Part shown: positions 10,511-24,070 of the stretch, one piece after another
How the letters are laid out: each line of letters starts with the position of its first letter
Position numbering within the stretch: the stretch's first letter is position 1
Position numbers and translations under genes: made by a program
Notes under the pieces: generated by a model
The model's input: the letters and a program-made list of their open reading frames with translations, nothing else
What the model was told of the DNA's origin: nothing
The model's database searches: none
Assembly (NCBI GenBank): GCA_936440205.1
Contig: OW387148.1
Coordinates: forward strand, 19,151,961 to 19,215,960
Direction of reading: 5' to 3'
From: Lepidonotus clava
Lineage: Eukaryota; Annelida; Polychaeta; Phyllodocida; Polynoidae
Length of the DNA: 64,000 bases

Positions 10511-12884
10511 TAGACAATGTAGATTTGATAGAGCACTACCGCCCTGCATGACATTTCCCACGAGTAGGGGATATCGAGAGGTTTTAGGGCCAGTGGAAGC
10601 AATAGAGACGCGAACCAAGAGATAGCCAGGGGAAATTGTCAGTCATTGTTGGGTTTGAAGATACCGCCCCTCCGCCCACGGCCGTTCATGTGTGATCTTC
10701 TCGGGTCGCCCACCGGGGCCCGCGGCAGCGATTATGCGCCAAGGCCCGGGGAAATTGCACCTCTGGTGAAGGTAGATTTTGATGCGAATCAGTTTCCTCA
10801 AGCGTTAAGATAGTCTATGGGCCTGTAGGGGAAAGGATGGCTGTCTGGCCGTGTTTTTTCCCCCAAAGATTGGTCGTTTTTCTCTGCCCTCTAGTTTGTG
10901 GCCACTTTCCCTCTCAGTGGAGTCTGATGACAAATGGCTGTCTGGAAACTGTCTCATAATTCCTATCGATATGGTGTAAAAGGGTGAAAAGGACGACACG
11001 GTAAAGGGATATAGACGTCTTTGGGAATTGGATCAATAGAGTGAATATTTCATATCGTTCAAATCAAATAAAAAGTGGAATAGGTTGCGAAATACCGGGC
11101 GCTAGAGATACGATCCCCTGATAAGAAAGCATCCCGTATCTGTCATGAACATATCTATCTAGAATTTCTTGGTATCTTCATGGTTCGTGTGAAATTGGAA
11201 ATTGTAGTAAAGTGAAGTGTTTTTACGTTCAATATTAGATACATAAAATAGTATAACTATTGCACAGCTAAATGGGCTAGTATTGGATTTGAAGTGACAC
11301 AACTCATGGGTATTAAAGTTTGACAAGTTAGACCACAAACAGCTTGTATTATTGATGACTTCATTTCCCTATTTTACTCTGCTGCATGGCAAATGATAAT
11401 ATTGAAAACGAAACAAATACTTGTGAAATGGGATCTTTAGAGCAGGTCTGATTAAACGTCTGTTGGCCTGATTAATGCACAAACGCGTACACATCTTTTT
11501 TTCTTTTTTCTTTTGTTGTTGTTGTTGGGGGGGGGGGGGGGGGTAGACGACACATCCTATTATACCATCATAATGAACAAGGTGCAGGTTTCTTTTTAAG
11601 GAAATGAGTTTTTAAACATGATTTCTCTTTTAAAAAGTTATTGTTGTATGAGGAAGGTGACAGATTGAATGTAAATCTCATGCTGCAACACTTCAATTCT
11701 TCAGTGTCGTATTTTGTCGTATTTTGTGTCGTATTTTGACGTATCCAGACGGCATTTTTTATCAAACTTTTCCATTAAATAACTCAAATGAGATCATTGC
11801 ATGCATTTATTGCATAGTGCAGGTGGGTGGTGTGGAAAACATTGTGATTGAACCTTTTTCTACCTCATCAAAGGTTATTTTCTTTTTATAGGCCTATTCA
11901 TGTTACAAACCTTTTAGATAATTTATTTTAGTCAAATAAATCAATTCACATTACGAGTAAGTTCTTGAAAATAATGTACATTACAATTGCTCGTAAAATA
12001 ACACATAAGCTTACACTTATTGCCAGCACCAACATAGCAAGCCAATCACATGATGTGGCTGGACCTGACACCAACACTCGTATGCGAAAGCAAAGTTCAA
12101 AGTAATATCAACGATTCTACAAATAGCTACAATATTTTTGGTAATATACATGAGGCTCAAATTAATGAATGTTTTTTACCGGTATGAAATACGGGTTTTA
12201 TTCGACGGAGCATGATTATATATACGCGATGAATTACGTCAGAAATTCGATATCTGATGATTATCTCATATAGCAAGGCACTCCCAACTTTCCAAGAAAA
12301 GGATTATACGATAAGGGATAGGAAGGTATCGATTGTCATCCACAATGTACGTGCTTTGAACTGGCATATACGGCGATGTAGAATACGCTGTAAACATGTT
12401 TAGCATTAACCTCATAGAGGTGTTCACATTAATCCTTTATTCGCCTACCTGCAGCTCAATAGATGAGGCAGACACAGTTACAGGTAAAATCTACCCACCT
12501 AGCTCAGCATACTGGCGGGGAGAGATAAACAGCCATATAGTAGAACCGTACAGTAGGCCATAGTCATCTTTTTGTATGTTTGATGCGAGACAAATAATTA
12601 TGATTACTTCCTTCATATTGTGTAGGCCTATATGAAGTCCTACAGAAAGTAATCGTGCATATTATATTTTATTGAATCCAGGACAGATACCACTGGGACA
12701 GCTTCTAAGTTCCCCAAAGATTTTACCATTTTTTAAATGAATCACTGCACAGTGAATTTGACTCTACTCTCCGTGTGGCTCATTCCAAGCGCCACAGACA
12801 CACCGATTTAGTTATGTATGTATTTTGTAAAATTTATTTGTATATGGACAGAATATAGAGTTATATTCACCAGCCACCTGAACC
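10511..12884. other. Non-coding stretch with a GC-rich patch and a poly-G tract
   Basis: A strongly GC-rich patch lies at about 10650-10760. A pyrimidine/GTT run passes into G17 at 11527-11543. GTCGTATTTT occurs three times near 11705-11740. No exon recognised. Confidence 0.4.
11514..11543. repeat. (GTT)n followed by G17
   Basis: Simple sequence: four GTT units run directly into 17 consecutive G residues (11527-11543). Confidence 0.95.
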
Positions 12885-13386
12885 ATAAGGCCCTTTTACA
12901 CTATTGCGACTTGGGCTGCGATATGCCTGCGATATGACCATATCTCAAGCAAGTCGCAGACCACTGCGATACTGATGAAGTCGCACCTGTGTAAATGAGT
13001 TATCGCAGAGGGCTGCGACTTGGAGAGGGTGCGATAATCCGTTATTATCGCAGCCGCGTTATCGTAGCCCGTATCACAAGCTCCGATATTTATTTAGCAT
13101 GTTTAATAATGTCGCAGCAGATGGTTGAAAATAACAGCGTGCGATATGCTGCGATATCTCAGTGGTATCGCAGACAGAGAAGGGGTCCTTATATCTACTA
13201 TATATATATGTGATATCTTTGTTTTCATCTCATGTGTGTAAATGGCTGGATGCCTGCGATACACTGCGATATGGATGTGACTTGACTTGGGGGGGGGATT
13301 AAGATGGTGCGACATCTTAAAATCGCAAGCTGCGATATTGTTGTATTGTCGCAAGCAACTTACAGACAGGTGTAAAAACACCTATA
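12885..13386. mobile_element. PIF/Harbinger-like MITE rich in TGCGATA subrepeats
   Basis: The element spans 12888-13383 (496 bp) between ATA duplications (12885-12887 and 13384-13386). The left end is AGGCCCTTTTACACT...GCGACTTG; the right end read on the other strand is AGGTGTTTTTACACC...GCGACA, an imperfect inverted pair. The interior is packed with TGCGATA, TATCGCA and GTCGCA words on both strands, giving many nested hairpins. It has no coding capacity. The duplication is ATA rather than the usual TAA/TTA, so the superfamily is probable rather than certain. Confidence 0.65.
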
Positions 13387-14760
13387 GACTGATAGAAGGA
13401 CCTAGAAGACCTTTGAAGAAAAAACCGTTTATAATCATCTTCCTATTTCGAATATATCAAATCGTATTAGATTTTGAATTATATGGACTAGAATTCAAAC
13501 ATGCTATACATTTCAAAATATCTTTTTTTGCCATTATGTTGACAATATCAGTAATGACTTTCTTAAATCTTTAGAATGCGACAGAAAGAGTTTGGTGCTA
13601 CACATAGACTTGCAAACCTGGACTGAGATGTTAGTGTTTATAACTGAAAACCTCTGAGACGCGAGTTTGGTCCTGTTTCTATGACACGTGTTCGTTATTC
13701 TGTGCATGACAATGATATTTTCTTTTACTGGAGATCCTGTGATCATCCCTGGACATGTTGAAGTAAATGGGAGCAAGACGAATCAGTCATGAGCCGGGGT
13801 GATCTGGAAAGATATTACATGAGGGGTGACATCCGAAATGGATTATGTATTACTCCAGTATTACAATGTCTCCACCTACTCCTACGTAAAGTAATGACTA
13901 GGTTAATTTCCCGTCCACGCATGGCATTCTGATACTTCTGGCAAATCTAGAAAGTAGTAACATAGGCACTGATTGCTTTTGGTGGGACATAATTTATTCC
14001 CCACTTCTGGGAGATTTGCTAGCATTCAATCTATAATTTCTTAACAAAATCCCCTTGATTCACTTTACCACATTGGAGACTAGACCTGTTAAGAATTATA
14101 TTACTTTTTTTTTTATCAAATTAGAATTTGATACAAATTGAGACGGGCTTATTGGAAAAGATGCATTTTGTTTTTGTAATGAATATACACTAAATTCAGA
14201 GTTTGTATGACTTTTTCTTCCGCTTGAATTGCTAGGACTCAATTAAAACAAAATATTGATATTTACGTTGTTTTCCTTGTGGGCATGTTAGGGCAGGTAA
14301 ATGTGAAGGCCCAGGTAGCATGTGTTGTATACTTGTGAACACAAGATACGTCCATGTTTCCCGACCCCTCTGCGCACCTGTGTATAGGTAGCCACACCTG
14401 AACCTGATAGTTCATTTCAGGTAGGTGCTGGAGGTAAGGAGCCAGCGTGTTCGTTTTACAACACTGAGTAAATCCATCAGCCTATTAAGGACATAGTATA
14501 CTCAGTTATTGTATTCACACCCTACATTATCTTTTGAGTTTTCCGGTTCACGATACTAAATACACAATGAATAATTTTCTTACAAAATGACAAGTGATGA
14601 AAATTGCTACGCCTATAAAACTATTATGCATTAGATAACCAGTATCCAGGACATATACCTATAAATGGAGCCCTGGAAGTGTTGCCTGGGAAACGTTCAT
14701 CATTAGCAGTTTGTTATGTGATAAGTTGTTAAGAGATTATTCATGTACAGAATGCTGCAA
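13387..14760. other. Non-coding stretch, nothing recognised
   Basis: AT-rich anonymous sequence with no element boundaries seen. Confidence 0.4.
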
Positions 14761-15370
14761 CCCTTTAAACCCCACTCCGGCCATAGCCGTGCGAGGGTAT
14801 ATTCCCCAATCCGGCTGTAGCCGCCCAGGAAAATGCCATTTTTCCATAATTTTCCCATATTTTTCCAAAATAAAACATTCAAGAGACTATTAAACACACA
14901 GAAACGGCAAATATATCATTTTAAAGCTGATAAAATTCCCTAATAGATGCTTCAACTCAGATTTCTATGTTTTAAATTTATATGGGTGGATTTTTTTTTT
15001 TTTTTTTTTTTTTTTTCCCATCCAATCTTACATACATAGGTTCTTCCATGGATATTTATGAAAATGATATATGAGATGAGTAGATGAGGTTGAGGTCACG
15101 CTATACATAGATAATAGCCTCCACTGCATTTTTAAAAGAGACTTTTGTATCTTTTAACTGTATAGTTGCAGGAATACTATTCCATAAATCAACACCCCTA
15201 TAATAACAACTGCTTTTAACACGTGTTAATGCTGTAAAGTCCTGTTGAAATTGTATTTTGCCTCTGAACTCCCTGAATTACAAGATATTTTAAGGAAATC
15301 TTGAGGGAAATCCATGGAAATCCTGGGGAAATCCAGCTATTTATGATAGCAATGTTTGGGGTCTTAAGGG
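14761..15370. mobile_element. piggyBac-like MITE, copy B (inverted relative to copy A)
   Basis: The left end (CCCTTTAAACCCCACTCCGG) matches the right end of the element at 3411-3575 read on the other strand. The right end, with its GGAAATCC repeats and GGGGTCTTAAGGG terminus, matches the left end of that element. It is therefore a second, longer copy (610 bp) in opposite orientation. It contains a T26 tract (14991-15016). The flanks (GCAA and TTTT) are no longer clean TTAA, suggesting an older insertion. Confidence 0.65.
14991..15016. repeat. T26 homopolymer
   Basis: 26 consecutive T residues inside the longer piggyBac-like MITE. Confidence 0.97.
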
Positions 15371-17808
15371 TTTTGTTCTAGTTTAACCAAGATCACAATA
15401 AGCCAATCCTAGGGGCGAGAATACCGACATGCGGCTGAGACCACCACGCAGCATGGGGATAAGACCCAATAAGCATGAACACAAAAACAAACAGAATGAA
15501 TCACATGAAAGATGACCCCAAAGCCATGTTAGATCATGCCCGTTAAACTCAACCAATTACTGCCCAGAGTAACCACTCTCCATGTACGACGCCTTGTCAT
15601 ACCCCCTCAGTTTTGTGCATATGGGCCGCAGCGTTGCTACCACCATTATGTCAGCTTTTACACCCGTTCCCTTCTTTGTATTTTGTATTTTGGGTTTACT
15701 TAGGTAACTAGGTTGAAAAAATAAATCCACTGAGAATTACTAGAGCAAAACAATATAATTTTACGGTTCTGCATACGTCACCTTCCATACCTACGTGTTT
15801 TTTCCTGTGATCCAATGATTGCCCATGAAATTACTTGTGAGTAGAGGACAGATATTGTAAGGTTCGGAACAAGATGCAAATAAGCAACGTTGGCTTATAT
15901 CTTGCATCGTTACTAAATCTAGCATCGAAGGAAGCTCATTAATTCGCATCCTGGCTATTTTCAATAGTAGGGGGCCCTATATCTATAAAGTATTGGTTAT
16001 CTTCTAATGTATTTTTTTCCGTCAAATTGAAACAAATCATCCCAATATGGTGTGGTTTGATTGGACATCATTTATTTAACTTTACACGAACCTAGAAGTA
16101 TCGCGTATTTAGAAAGGTATAAAACATTTATCAAACATGATTATAGGGAAAATAACTGGAGCTGTCGTTTCTGTCATCGGTGCAATTCAGACTTTCCCAG
16201 AAATACATCACTCGCAGGTAACTTTCATAATGTCTGTTTGTATTAAACAATAAGTATTCAGACAAAAGTCCGTTGTTACGTGGTTGCTAAGGAATATTTC
16301 GAGCAACCTCATTGTCCTCCCTGAGTGATGACATCACAGTACATGTGTCACTAAGGACACTGCATTGTGTAACTAGGCAACATAACATAAGGAATATTCA
16401 GTGACTTTTCAGAATTTACAAAGTGGTATGCATAATTAAATCTAGTTGCAACCACCTCAGTAGTCAACATGATGTTTGAGGATAATCTCATATTGTTTGT
16501 GCTTGGTCTGTCGGTTATTTATGAATCAACTTATAAGAAACTTGAAAAATGGAAAAAGGAAATAAAAAAAAGGCAGGATCAGGGCACATGTCTTGATTCT
16601 AAACAACATTAACAACAATATTCAACAAAACCCAAAAGTCAATCAAGTATTCTTGACTGAAAATTATTCTGGTAGGCCTATTTCTTGAATACACTTTGAC
16701 CGGGACTGCCATCTGACCCTAATCCTTAATCCCTCATTGTTGTGATTGGTTGACCAAGAATTGGTTGTCATATAGTTATAGAGATTGACTCTCTGTTTCT
16801 GTGCATTGCAGAATCATATTCACACACTTTAAAATGTGTGGGAACTATTGAAATGGAAACCTTCGTATGAGGTCAAAAGAAGTATCATTTTTTGGGATCC
16901 CAGCTTCTCTATAAAAGAACTGCGAGTATTGCTTATTCTATTTTAGCAGATACTTCCAGATCCAGGAATAAAAAAGGACTACCATTGGAGTCACGATACA
17001 TCAAATAAATGAATACCGTTTCTTTCCAGACGCAGTGAACGGCAAGTGATTGAACAAATTGACATATATACGGCAGGGGCCCTGATGCCTTAAGTAATGA
17101 TGAAGTTGTTAGGAGGCCTAGGAGAAGATGGAAAGAAAGAAAGGCAGAACTATGATGCGCCCCGTGATGCGTACCGTTTTTCATCCACATCAGACTCTGA
17201 TACAAAATTTCAGAGTCATAATCTAAAGCATTGTTCTATGGTCTGGTCAGCCAGGTGCCGACACACGGATACATCTAGAGTGTTTTTTACATGTAGGTCT
17301 GCTGTAGGGGGGTTACAAGTAACATAATTACATGATATGGATATATATGATGCATAAAATAGCTGAAGGACCTGCTGCTAACGTTAATGAGATTACAAAA
17401 TCGAAAGATAGCTTTGTTCGTAAATGAAATAACAAAGGTGTAACTATAAATTGGGGCAGCTTATATCATAACCAAATCTTGAAAAAAACCCACAAAAAAC
17501 AAAAACAATGATAGGCCTATATGAAGTCAGGATAGTTGTCTAGATAGTCTCAAATGATAGAAGAATGAGTTGATGGAAGCAGCATAGACCGAGATAATTT
17601 AGAGCATCTTAACTCGGGGAGGGGGACGTCAATAAACACAACTGTATTCTATCAACAGTCAATTAACAAAGAGCCATAGAGATTGCAGGGCTCTTTCACA
17701 TCGCATTAATGTTTCCCCAGCATACGCTTAGCGTACATGTCTAATGAAACCTGTAACTTATAACCAAAACGTAGGACACAGATCCAGTGAATATCAAGAG
17801 ATGTACAG
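15371..17808. other. Non-coding stretch, nothing recognised
   Basis: AT-rich. It shares TAGGCCTATATGAAGTC (17512-17528) with 12623-12639. No exon recognised. Confidence 0.4.
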
Positions 17809-18739
17809 TAAAGCCCCGGCCACACTGCACGACTCAACTCAACTCTTGAAACTGTCTAGTTGAGTTCAGTTGGGGTCAGTCGTAGAGTGTGGCATAGGTT
17901 AAGACTAGTCTAATTTAAGGCCGGGACACATATACCAACTCGATTGTCGGGAGTCCTTATGACCCGATCGTCGCAGACTGATTGGTCATAAGAAGAATCA
18001 TGGGTGGTGCCACATATACCAACCAGACGGTCTGCAATCACATGGTGAATTTCTATGAAAATACTATATCTACAAGAATGTTTTAGATAAAAATGGTCTT
18101 TTCCTGAATCATAGGGAATATTTCAAATGTGTACATTCAAAGAAGTACAATTCAAGCAAACTTTCCTTTAAACCATTGTACTGTGCTTTTATAGAAATAA
18201 TAATGATAGAATATAGAAAATTATACCATTGTAAAGCTTATCTTCTGCTCTATCAGGTATTGAAAATTATTTTGGGGAGAATCAATACACAATAAAAATA
18301 GCACATCACACAGCCTGACAGACCCGACAGTCCAGTTGTTCATCTTCAACATCTCATGATTCCCGACCCGACGGATCCGTCGGGAGTAAGGCCCGACGGT
18401 CCAGTCGCAAGGCTATGACACATACACCAACTGACCCCATCCGACTCAACCGTCGGGTCGGGTCGGTATATGTGTCCAGGCCTTTAGCATTTTCCTAAGA
18501 CTATCCAGTCGGGTCTTAGATCTTGAGATGTCAAAGATGTAAGACTGGATAGTCGGGTCTTAGGGGGGAGTGTAGTAGGTATGTATATATGCTATATTGC
18601 TTACTAGCTACGACAGTCTAGTCGTATCCTATGGCATGGTTGAGTTTTTTTGCTAAGACTGATCCGTCGGTGCGTTCTGGAGCCGTTATGTCTACGACTA
18701 TCGAGTTGGGATCAGTTGGTCAGTGTGGCCGGGGCTTAA
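17809..18739. mobile_element. PIF/Harbinger-like MITE (outer element of a nested pair)
   Basis: The element spans 17812-18736 between TAA duplications (17809-17811 and 18737-18739). Its ends are perfect inverted copies: AGCCCCGGCCACACTG and its reverse complement. Removing the nested element leaves about 356 bp, a typical MITE size. The interior has inverted GACTAGTC/GACTGGAT-like words. It has no coding capacity. Confidence 0.85.
17915..18486. mobile_element. PIF/Harbinger-like MITE nested inside another MITE
   Basis: The element spans 17918-18483 (566 bp) between TTA duplications (17915-17917 and 18484-18486). Left end AGGCCGGGACACATATACC; right end read on the other strand AGGCCTGGACACATATACC, one mismatch in 19. 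The interior contains CCGACGG/CCGTCGGG words and a second internal ACATATACCAAC copy. It has no coding capacity. It lies wholly inside the outer element, so it inserted later. Confidence 0.88.
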
Positions 18740-21700
18740 GAGCTCCATAAAGGCTTATAGCAGAGCTAATCGAAGTGGAGCGGCGGGGGTCTCACTCTAA
18801 GTTAATCACCTTCAGATTTATTAAGTGTGCAGTAAGTAGGTGGCTTTTCCCAGCCAATCGAGGTTTTTAAGAAGAAGAAGCTTGATTTCCCATACAAGGT
18901 TATTATGGATGTCAGTTCTTTGAAAACCTGTATTGAAGCTGAAGGCCGATTAATTTGAAAAATATTGAAGCGAGGCAGGAAAGCAAATAATATAAAATAA
19001 AAATACGGTATTCGTAGAACGTTACAATCCTTGAATCAAAGTGACTGTAACACTACGTTGCTGTTTCTGGGATTATGCAAATAATAAATCCTTAAAAATA
19101 AAGAAACTAGATCAAATCGCATTATTACAACGGTAAGTTTTTGAAAGGATTAATCGTCAATTGATAGACAAAATTAATTGTGTTCCGTGTTATATTGTAA
19201 AATTAATAGGATACACCGATTTACGTTAATTGTGATCTTTTTAACATCCAATCCAATTTCCTTTGCAGGGGGAGTTCTAAGCAAAACAATATCTCATAAC
19301 CGGCGGACACAATGCTACAGTGCATCTAATTACCTTTTTAAGCTCTGTCTTTGTTCTTCTAGATGTGGATAAGGACAGTACGTAGAACAGTTGATTATTA
19401 CCTGGGGATATCTGATAGTATGATATATCACCAGAACGATAGACTACAAAAAGAGGTATGATTAAAGTTTTCACCATGCTATCTTAATTACACGTCAGGT
19501 GAGCTGCAGTTTTCATACAGACGGTATGCACACGTATAGGGAGCTAAGAAAAGACTTCACAAAATATTATATCCTAGCAAATGCAACATAAATGATATAT
19601 TCACAAAAGGATTTACCAATAATTATATATATATAATATCCCATCATGAATTCTATAAAAAAAAAGCGTATACATAATCATTTTAAGGACTGTTTGGCAT
19701 GTGCAATGCAAAGACATTGTATGTTCTAACACACGTCGACCAAATTTTACATCAGTATGCTGGTTATTGATTTACAGTAGACGCAGATTGTAACAAGGAT
19801 TTGAACTCCTACCGTTTTCAGTAACCTCAATACTTTCGGAATAAATCACTGCTCTGATATTACCATTCCGTTTCAGAATGATCCTGGCATAATATATACA
19901 TGATGCATGAGATATACAGAAAAACCGAACTTGTGGGCGTTTACCCATCGGAAGGGACTGCTGTAAAAACATGCCAATATTATTTGGACGTGCTAAACTG
20001 GGAAGACACGTTGCCTTCTGTTAGGCCTTACGTGCCCTCACTGGGACTGACCGTGTATGTTACTACTGACAGGCCCACTGAGGGGGGAAAGGGCTGCAGA
20101 CCTGGGCACGTTCACACAACACTAACAAGGTGTCCCACCGACATCGATAACACTCCCAGCCCTGTGTATGCACATAATGTGGTAGCTTTTAGGCTGATTA
20201 TCAGAAAGCAGGAAAACATATAAGGTGGTTCATGATAGAATTTCAGAGGCGGATACTGGATTGGAAAAGCATCGGTCCCACTGCACGGTTCAAATTGAAT
20301 ATGGCGTTTGTCATATTAGTCCTGGGTGATGCGAAATATCACGGGTGATATAAAATTTACAGTGATGTTATTGTCTGACTCACATGGGTGTTTTCCCTGT
20401 AATATTTTCGTTTAATTTTCCCCTTAATATAAGAGAGAAACGAGTACCATTAATCCACTCTGAACTGGGATATGGGAATCAAAGAGACATAATATTAACA
20501 CTTAGGGCCAGACATATAAAACATGATGTGATAGTGATTTGTTCCATACAATTCTATGACTGTAGTCACAACACTATCACAACCTTTGATCCGTCCAGCA
20601 CTGAGTGGTATTCAGCCTTTGTTGTCTGTATTCACAGTCAGATACTAACATGCTGACCACCTGCCTACAAGCTATAACCACGTATGCCTTGTCACCCCCG
20701 GGGATGTACATAGAATAATGGGTCCCTGTGGTGATAGCACATACCAATGATACAGAATTGTATTGCTCAGTCACTATTGAGCTGAGGCGAGAATGATGTT
20801 TTGCCAAATAAAAACAGGTGCATATCTCTGCAGTAATCGTGTGAAGCTCGGGAAAACAGCTTTTATTTGGATGATCACAATGCAGAATCTCGATTTTGTG
20901 AGGACTCATTCTACAGAAAGTGGGCCTCAGGGCCGATGGCAGTGAATGCATTCAGGGTGGTATCAGCCTTTTTAGTAACAAAATAAAAATGCAATGGTTT
21001 CCTGTCATACCTTAAATGTTATTTTCTGATTCCCACTGAACCTTTATTATAATTGTAAAAGATCAGATGATTCGTTTACAACCATCTGTTCAAGGTCATA
21101 ATTTGGCAAATTATTTCTAAAATTATGTTCGTTTTCTATTTCTATTGGATATCGTGTAGCATGTATTGATGTAATGAACTAAGAATCTTATCCAGCGGGA
21201 AACTGCAATGTTTTAGCTACTTACTACAGAAGATTTTGATCTTATCATGGTTACATATAAAATGGAAAGAGTTGCTATAGCACTATCGTTACGGTGCCTT
21301 TTGTTCAAAATTAATAATGCCGCAGCCTTGCAATAATGACGTGACGCTATCGCAAATGAACAAAATCGGTATGTGAAGGACTTACTTAATCATCAATTTC
21401 AAAAAGTGCATATAGGCCTATATCTGATACTCACTGATTGGGCCAGATTAGAAACTGTGAACAAAAGCCCACGTTTGATACTGTTAAATGAAACCTTGAA
21501 GTACTTGGCTTTTGCCTGACTTTTAAGTTGACTTTTCTACAGTTGAGGCGTGTGTCATCAAACCCAAGCTGGTTTGGTCCTGCGGCCCTAATTGGGAAGG
21601 CCTAGAAGTGGCCGTCTCTTCAAATAGAGAGATTGGAAGGGAGGGGTGGGCAAATAGACACTCAGCCTACTTCATGAAACCTCGGAAAGCACTTGACAGT

Positions 21701-23569
21701 TCCCTGCAGGGTAATCCAACCTAAACCACTGGAACCTAGTCCCAGTCAATGCTGTATGTAAGTATTTGATTTATAAGACTGATAATTGCTTATGATTATG
21801 TAATGCTCCTTTCGCTAGGTATTCATATATATATTTATAGATATCCAGCCTTCTTTTAGGGTTTTGATTAATTTTGATTGATCTGATTGTCTCAAATGAT
21901 TCTCGTTGGTATTTATTGCAATATGGCATTGGTAAAGTAGGCCTATTCTGAAACATGTATGTTTGCTGAAACAAAAACTTATAGAAAATCAACTATGTTA
22001 CATCAAGCCAAAATTCTATTTCCATGTCATAAGAAAAGAAACACAACAAGACGTTCTTGTGAAGTCTGTTCTTGGCGACCATATCTGTACCTTATATGGG
22101 CATGGTTGTCTTTTTCCTGATCAAACAATTTTGTCTTACTAATAGGGACGGGGTATGCAATAAAATTGCCAAACCTGCACGTCTGTATCTAGGCAAGATG
22201 GAATTTAAAGGTGTTAAAAGAAAGGCCTAGCTTGGTCACTTGAGGCAAGCACATCGACCTATCTTTCTGCTGGTCCTAGCTGTAATACTGTATCTTGTTT
22301 CTTTGTATAATTGTATATCTTATTTGCATGTATCTGCTCATCTCTGCATACCTATCAGTTCATTATCTTATGGGAAATCTGTTTCAAAAAGAAAATGGAT
22401 AGTTCCCTTGTCTATCTTTAGGCCTATACTCATTCAGAATACTAAATACTCAGAAAGTCATTCCCGAAAGATTAACATGGCAAGAGTGCTTGTATGTTTG
22501 GTTAAAATTAACATTTAGATTGCAGGTATTTCGAGAGTGGATGTGTAATTCCTGCATTGCTTGTCGGTGATGGTACTGTAACTTTCCAGCACGACAGAAC
22601 TTCGATACATAGTGTGATGGAAATAACTCAGTCGCAGTAGGGGATTAATTAAAAGGGAATTAAACATTCTCAGACAAATCTCATATTGCGCTGTCCAATT
22701 TGCTGTCAGAGGTCTAGCCTGACTGTCTCTGATCATCTCAGCTCTTCGTGTCTAATATGACTATCGCGACTATTTAATTACATCTCTGACATTCCCTTTA
22801 TTGCATGACTCCTTGGTCTATGATGTATCATGCTCAGAATACTGCATTTTGTACCTTTTGGTTATAGTAGGGACTGCCTAAACCTTATTACAACTGAGTT
22901 GACACTTGGAAATAGAAAATGAAATGGAAATGTTGAGGTATGACGATATACATGAATAGAGAGAGACGAATCATATTTGAAAAGCAAATAGGAAGATCAT
23001 TACTTGTAGTGAATGTGGTTTAATAAAAAAAAAGAGAGATTTTACTTTAAACCACCCTAATAGTATGATTAAAACAGAATATTTTATATATCACAAGGGG
23101 CTGACTCACAGATACAAGGCAAAAGAAGGATGGGAACTACATATTTTGAAAAGCACTAACAGATTCTCCGGTCCCCTATCTAATCTTGAAGATTAAAATG
23201 TTACCATAATAGGGGCGAGACCATTTACGCACTTACTGGAACCTCCTTAAATTAATGTTATAAATGTCAAAATTTAATGTTGGCCTAGAAATGAGGCTAG
23301 AGTATTAGTGACAAACTACATAAAATTGGTTATTATCAATTGATGTTTGCACCTATGTGCATGTCAAAGTTTTGCCTACTGAGAAAATCAAAATAAATTT
23401 ACAAAAGTATAGGATAGTATGGCAAGTGTGATCTGGTACTTTTCATAGATTAAACCGTACCCAACCTATAGCATGATATGGCACTGCACTTTAATACCCT
23501 GAGGGATTTCAGTGTATTTCAGGTCACCCAATATTGAACTCATAGTCTTCTTAGAAAGACCCTGTTGTA
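18740..23569. other. Non-coding stretch with a GC-richer patch
   Basis: AT-rich throughout, apart from a GC-richer patch at about 20025-20170 within a 107-codon plus-strand frame that has no recognisable domain. Several AGGCCTAT words occur near 21413, 21942 and 22422. Confidence 0.35.
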
Positions 23570-23780
23570 GACTGAGAAAAACAAGCCGACGTCGCCACCC
23601 ATGACAGCAGAGGGACGTGTTGTCAGCTGTCGGGACGGTTAATTTGTCGTGAACGTGAGCGGCCAATAAAACAGGACCGTGTTCCCGGATTAGACGTGTG
23701 GCAAGGGGCCCTCGGGGGAAATGAGCAGAGATGACGTCATTCAGAAACAGACTGGCCGTAACTAATTGATACTAGTTCAG
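23570..23780. promoter_or_regulatory. Candidate regulatory block (CRE and CCAATAAA words)
   Basis: This GC-richer island in AT-rich DNA carries a perfect CRE (TGACGTCA, 23732-23739), CCAATAAAAC (posterior-Hox/Cdx-like or CCAAT-like), TTAATT and CAGCTGT E-box words close together. It resembles a conserved enhancer, but conservation cannot be checked here. Confidence 0.3.
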
Positions 23781-24070
23781 TCTGGAGTGCTTGCTTCATG
23801 AAATAAAAGATCATGTAGTAAAGAACCGAGGACGGTATGTGACCTTCCATTAAGTACTTATGCAAATTTAAAAAGAAGACCCCCTTAGGCTCATGGATGG
23901 ATTGTATTTATGCAGGAACGTACGAATCTTTTCAAAATGTCCATACCCCCCAATTGATGCATACGTTCTTAATGGAAGGCCCTCTTTCTATCCTGCTGTG
24001 CTGTTCATAATATGGAAGTCCATATTTGACAGTGAGACACTTGTGTGTACATTCCCTCGTATATTACGGA

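Noticed and set aside
20577-20951. 124-codon minus-strand frame (similarly 5425-5796 and 6405-6770)
   Set aside because: No domain, signal peptide or splice context, and composition like the background; consistent with chance.
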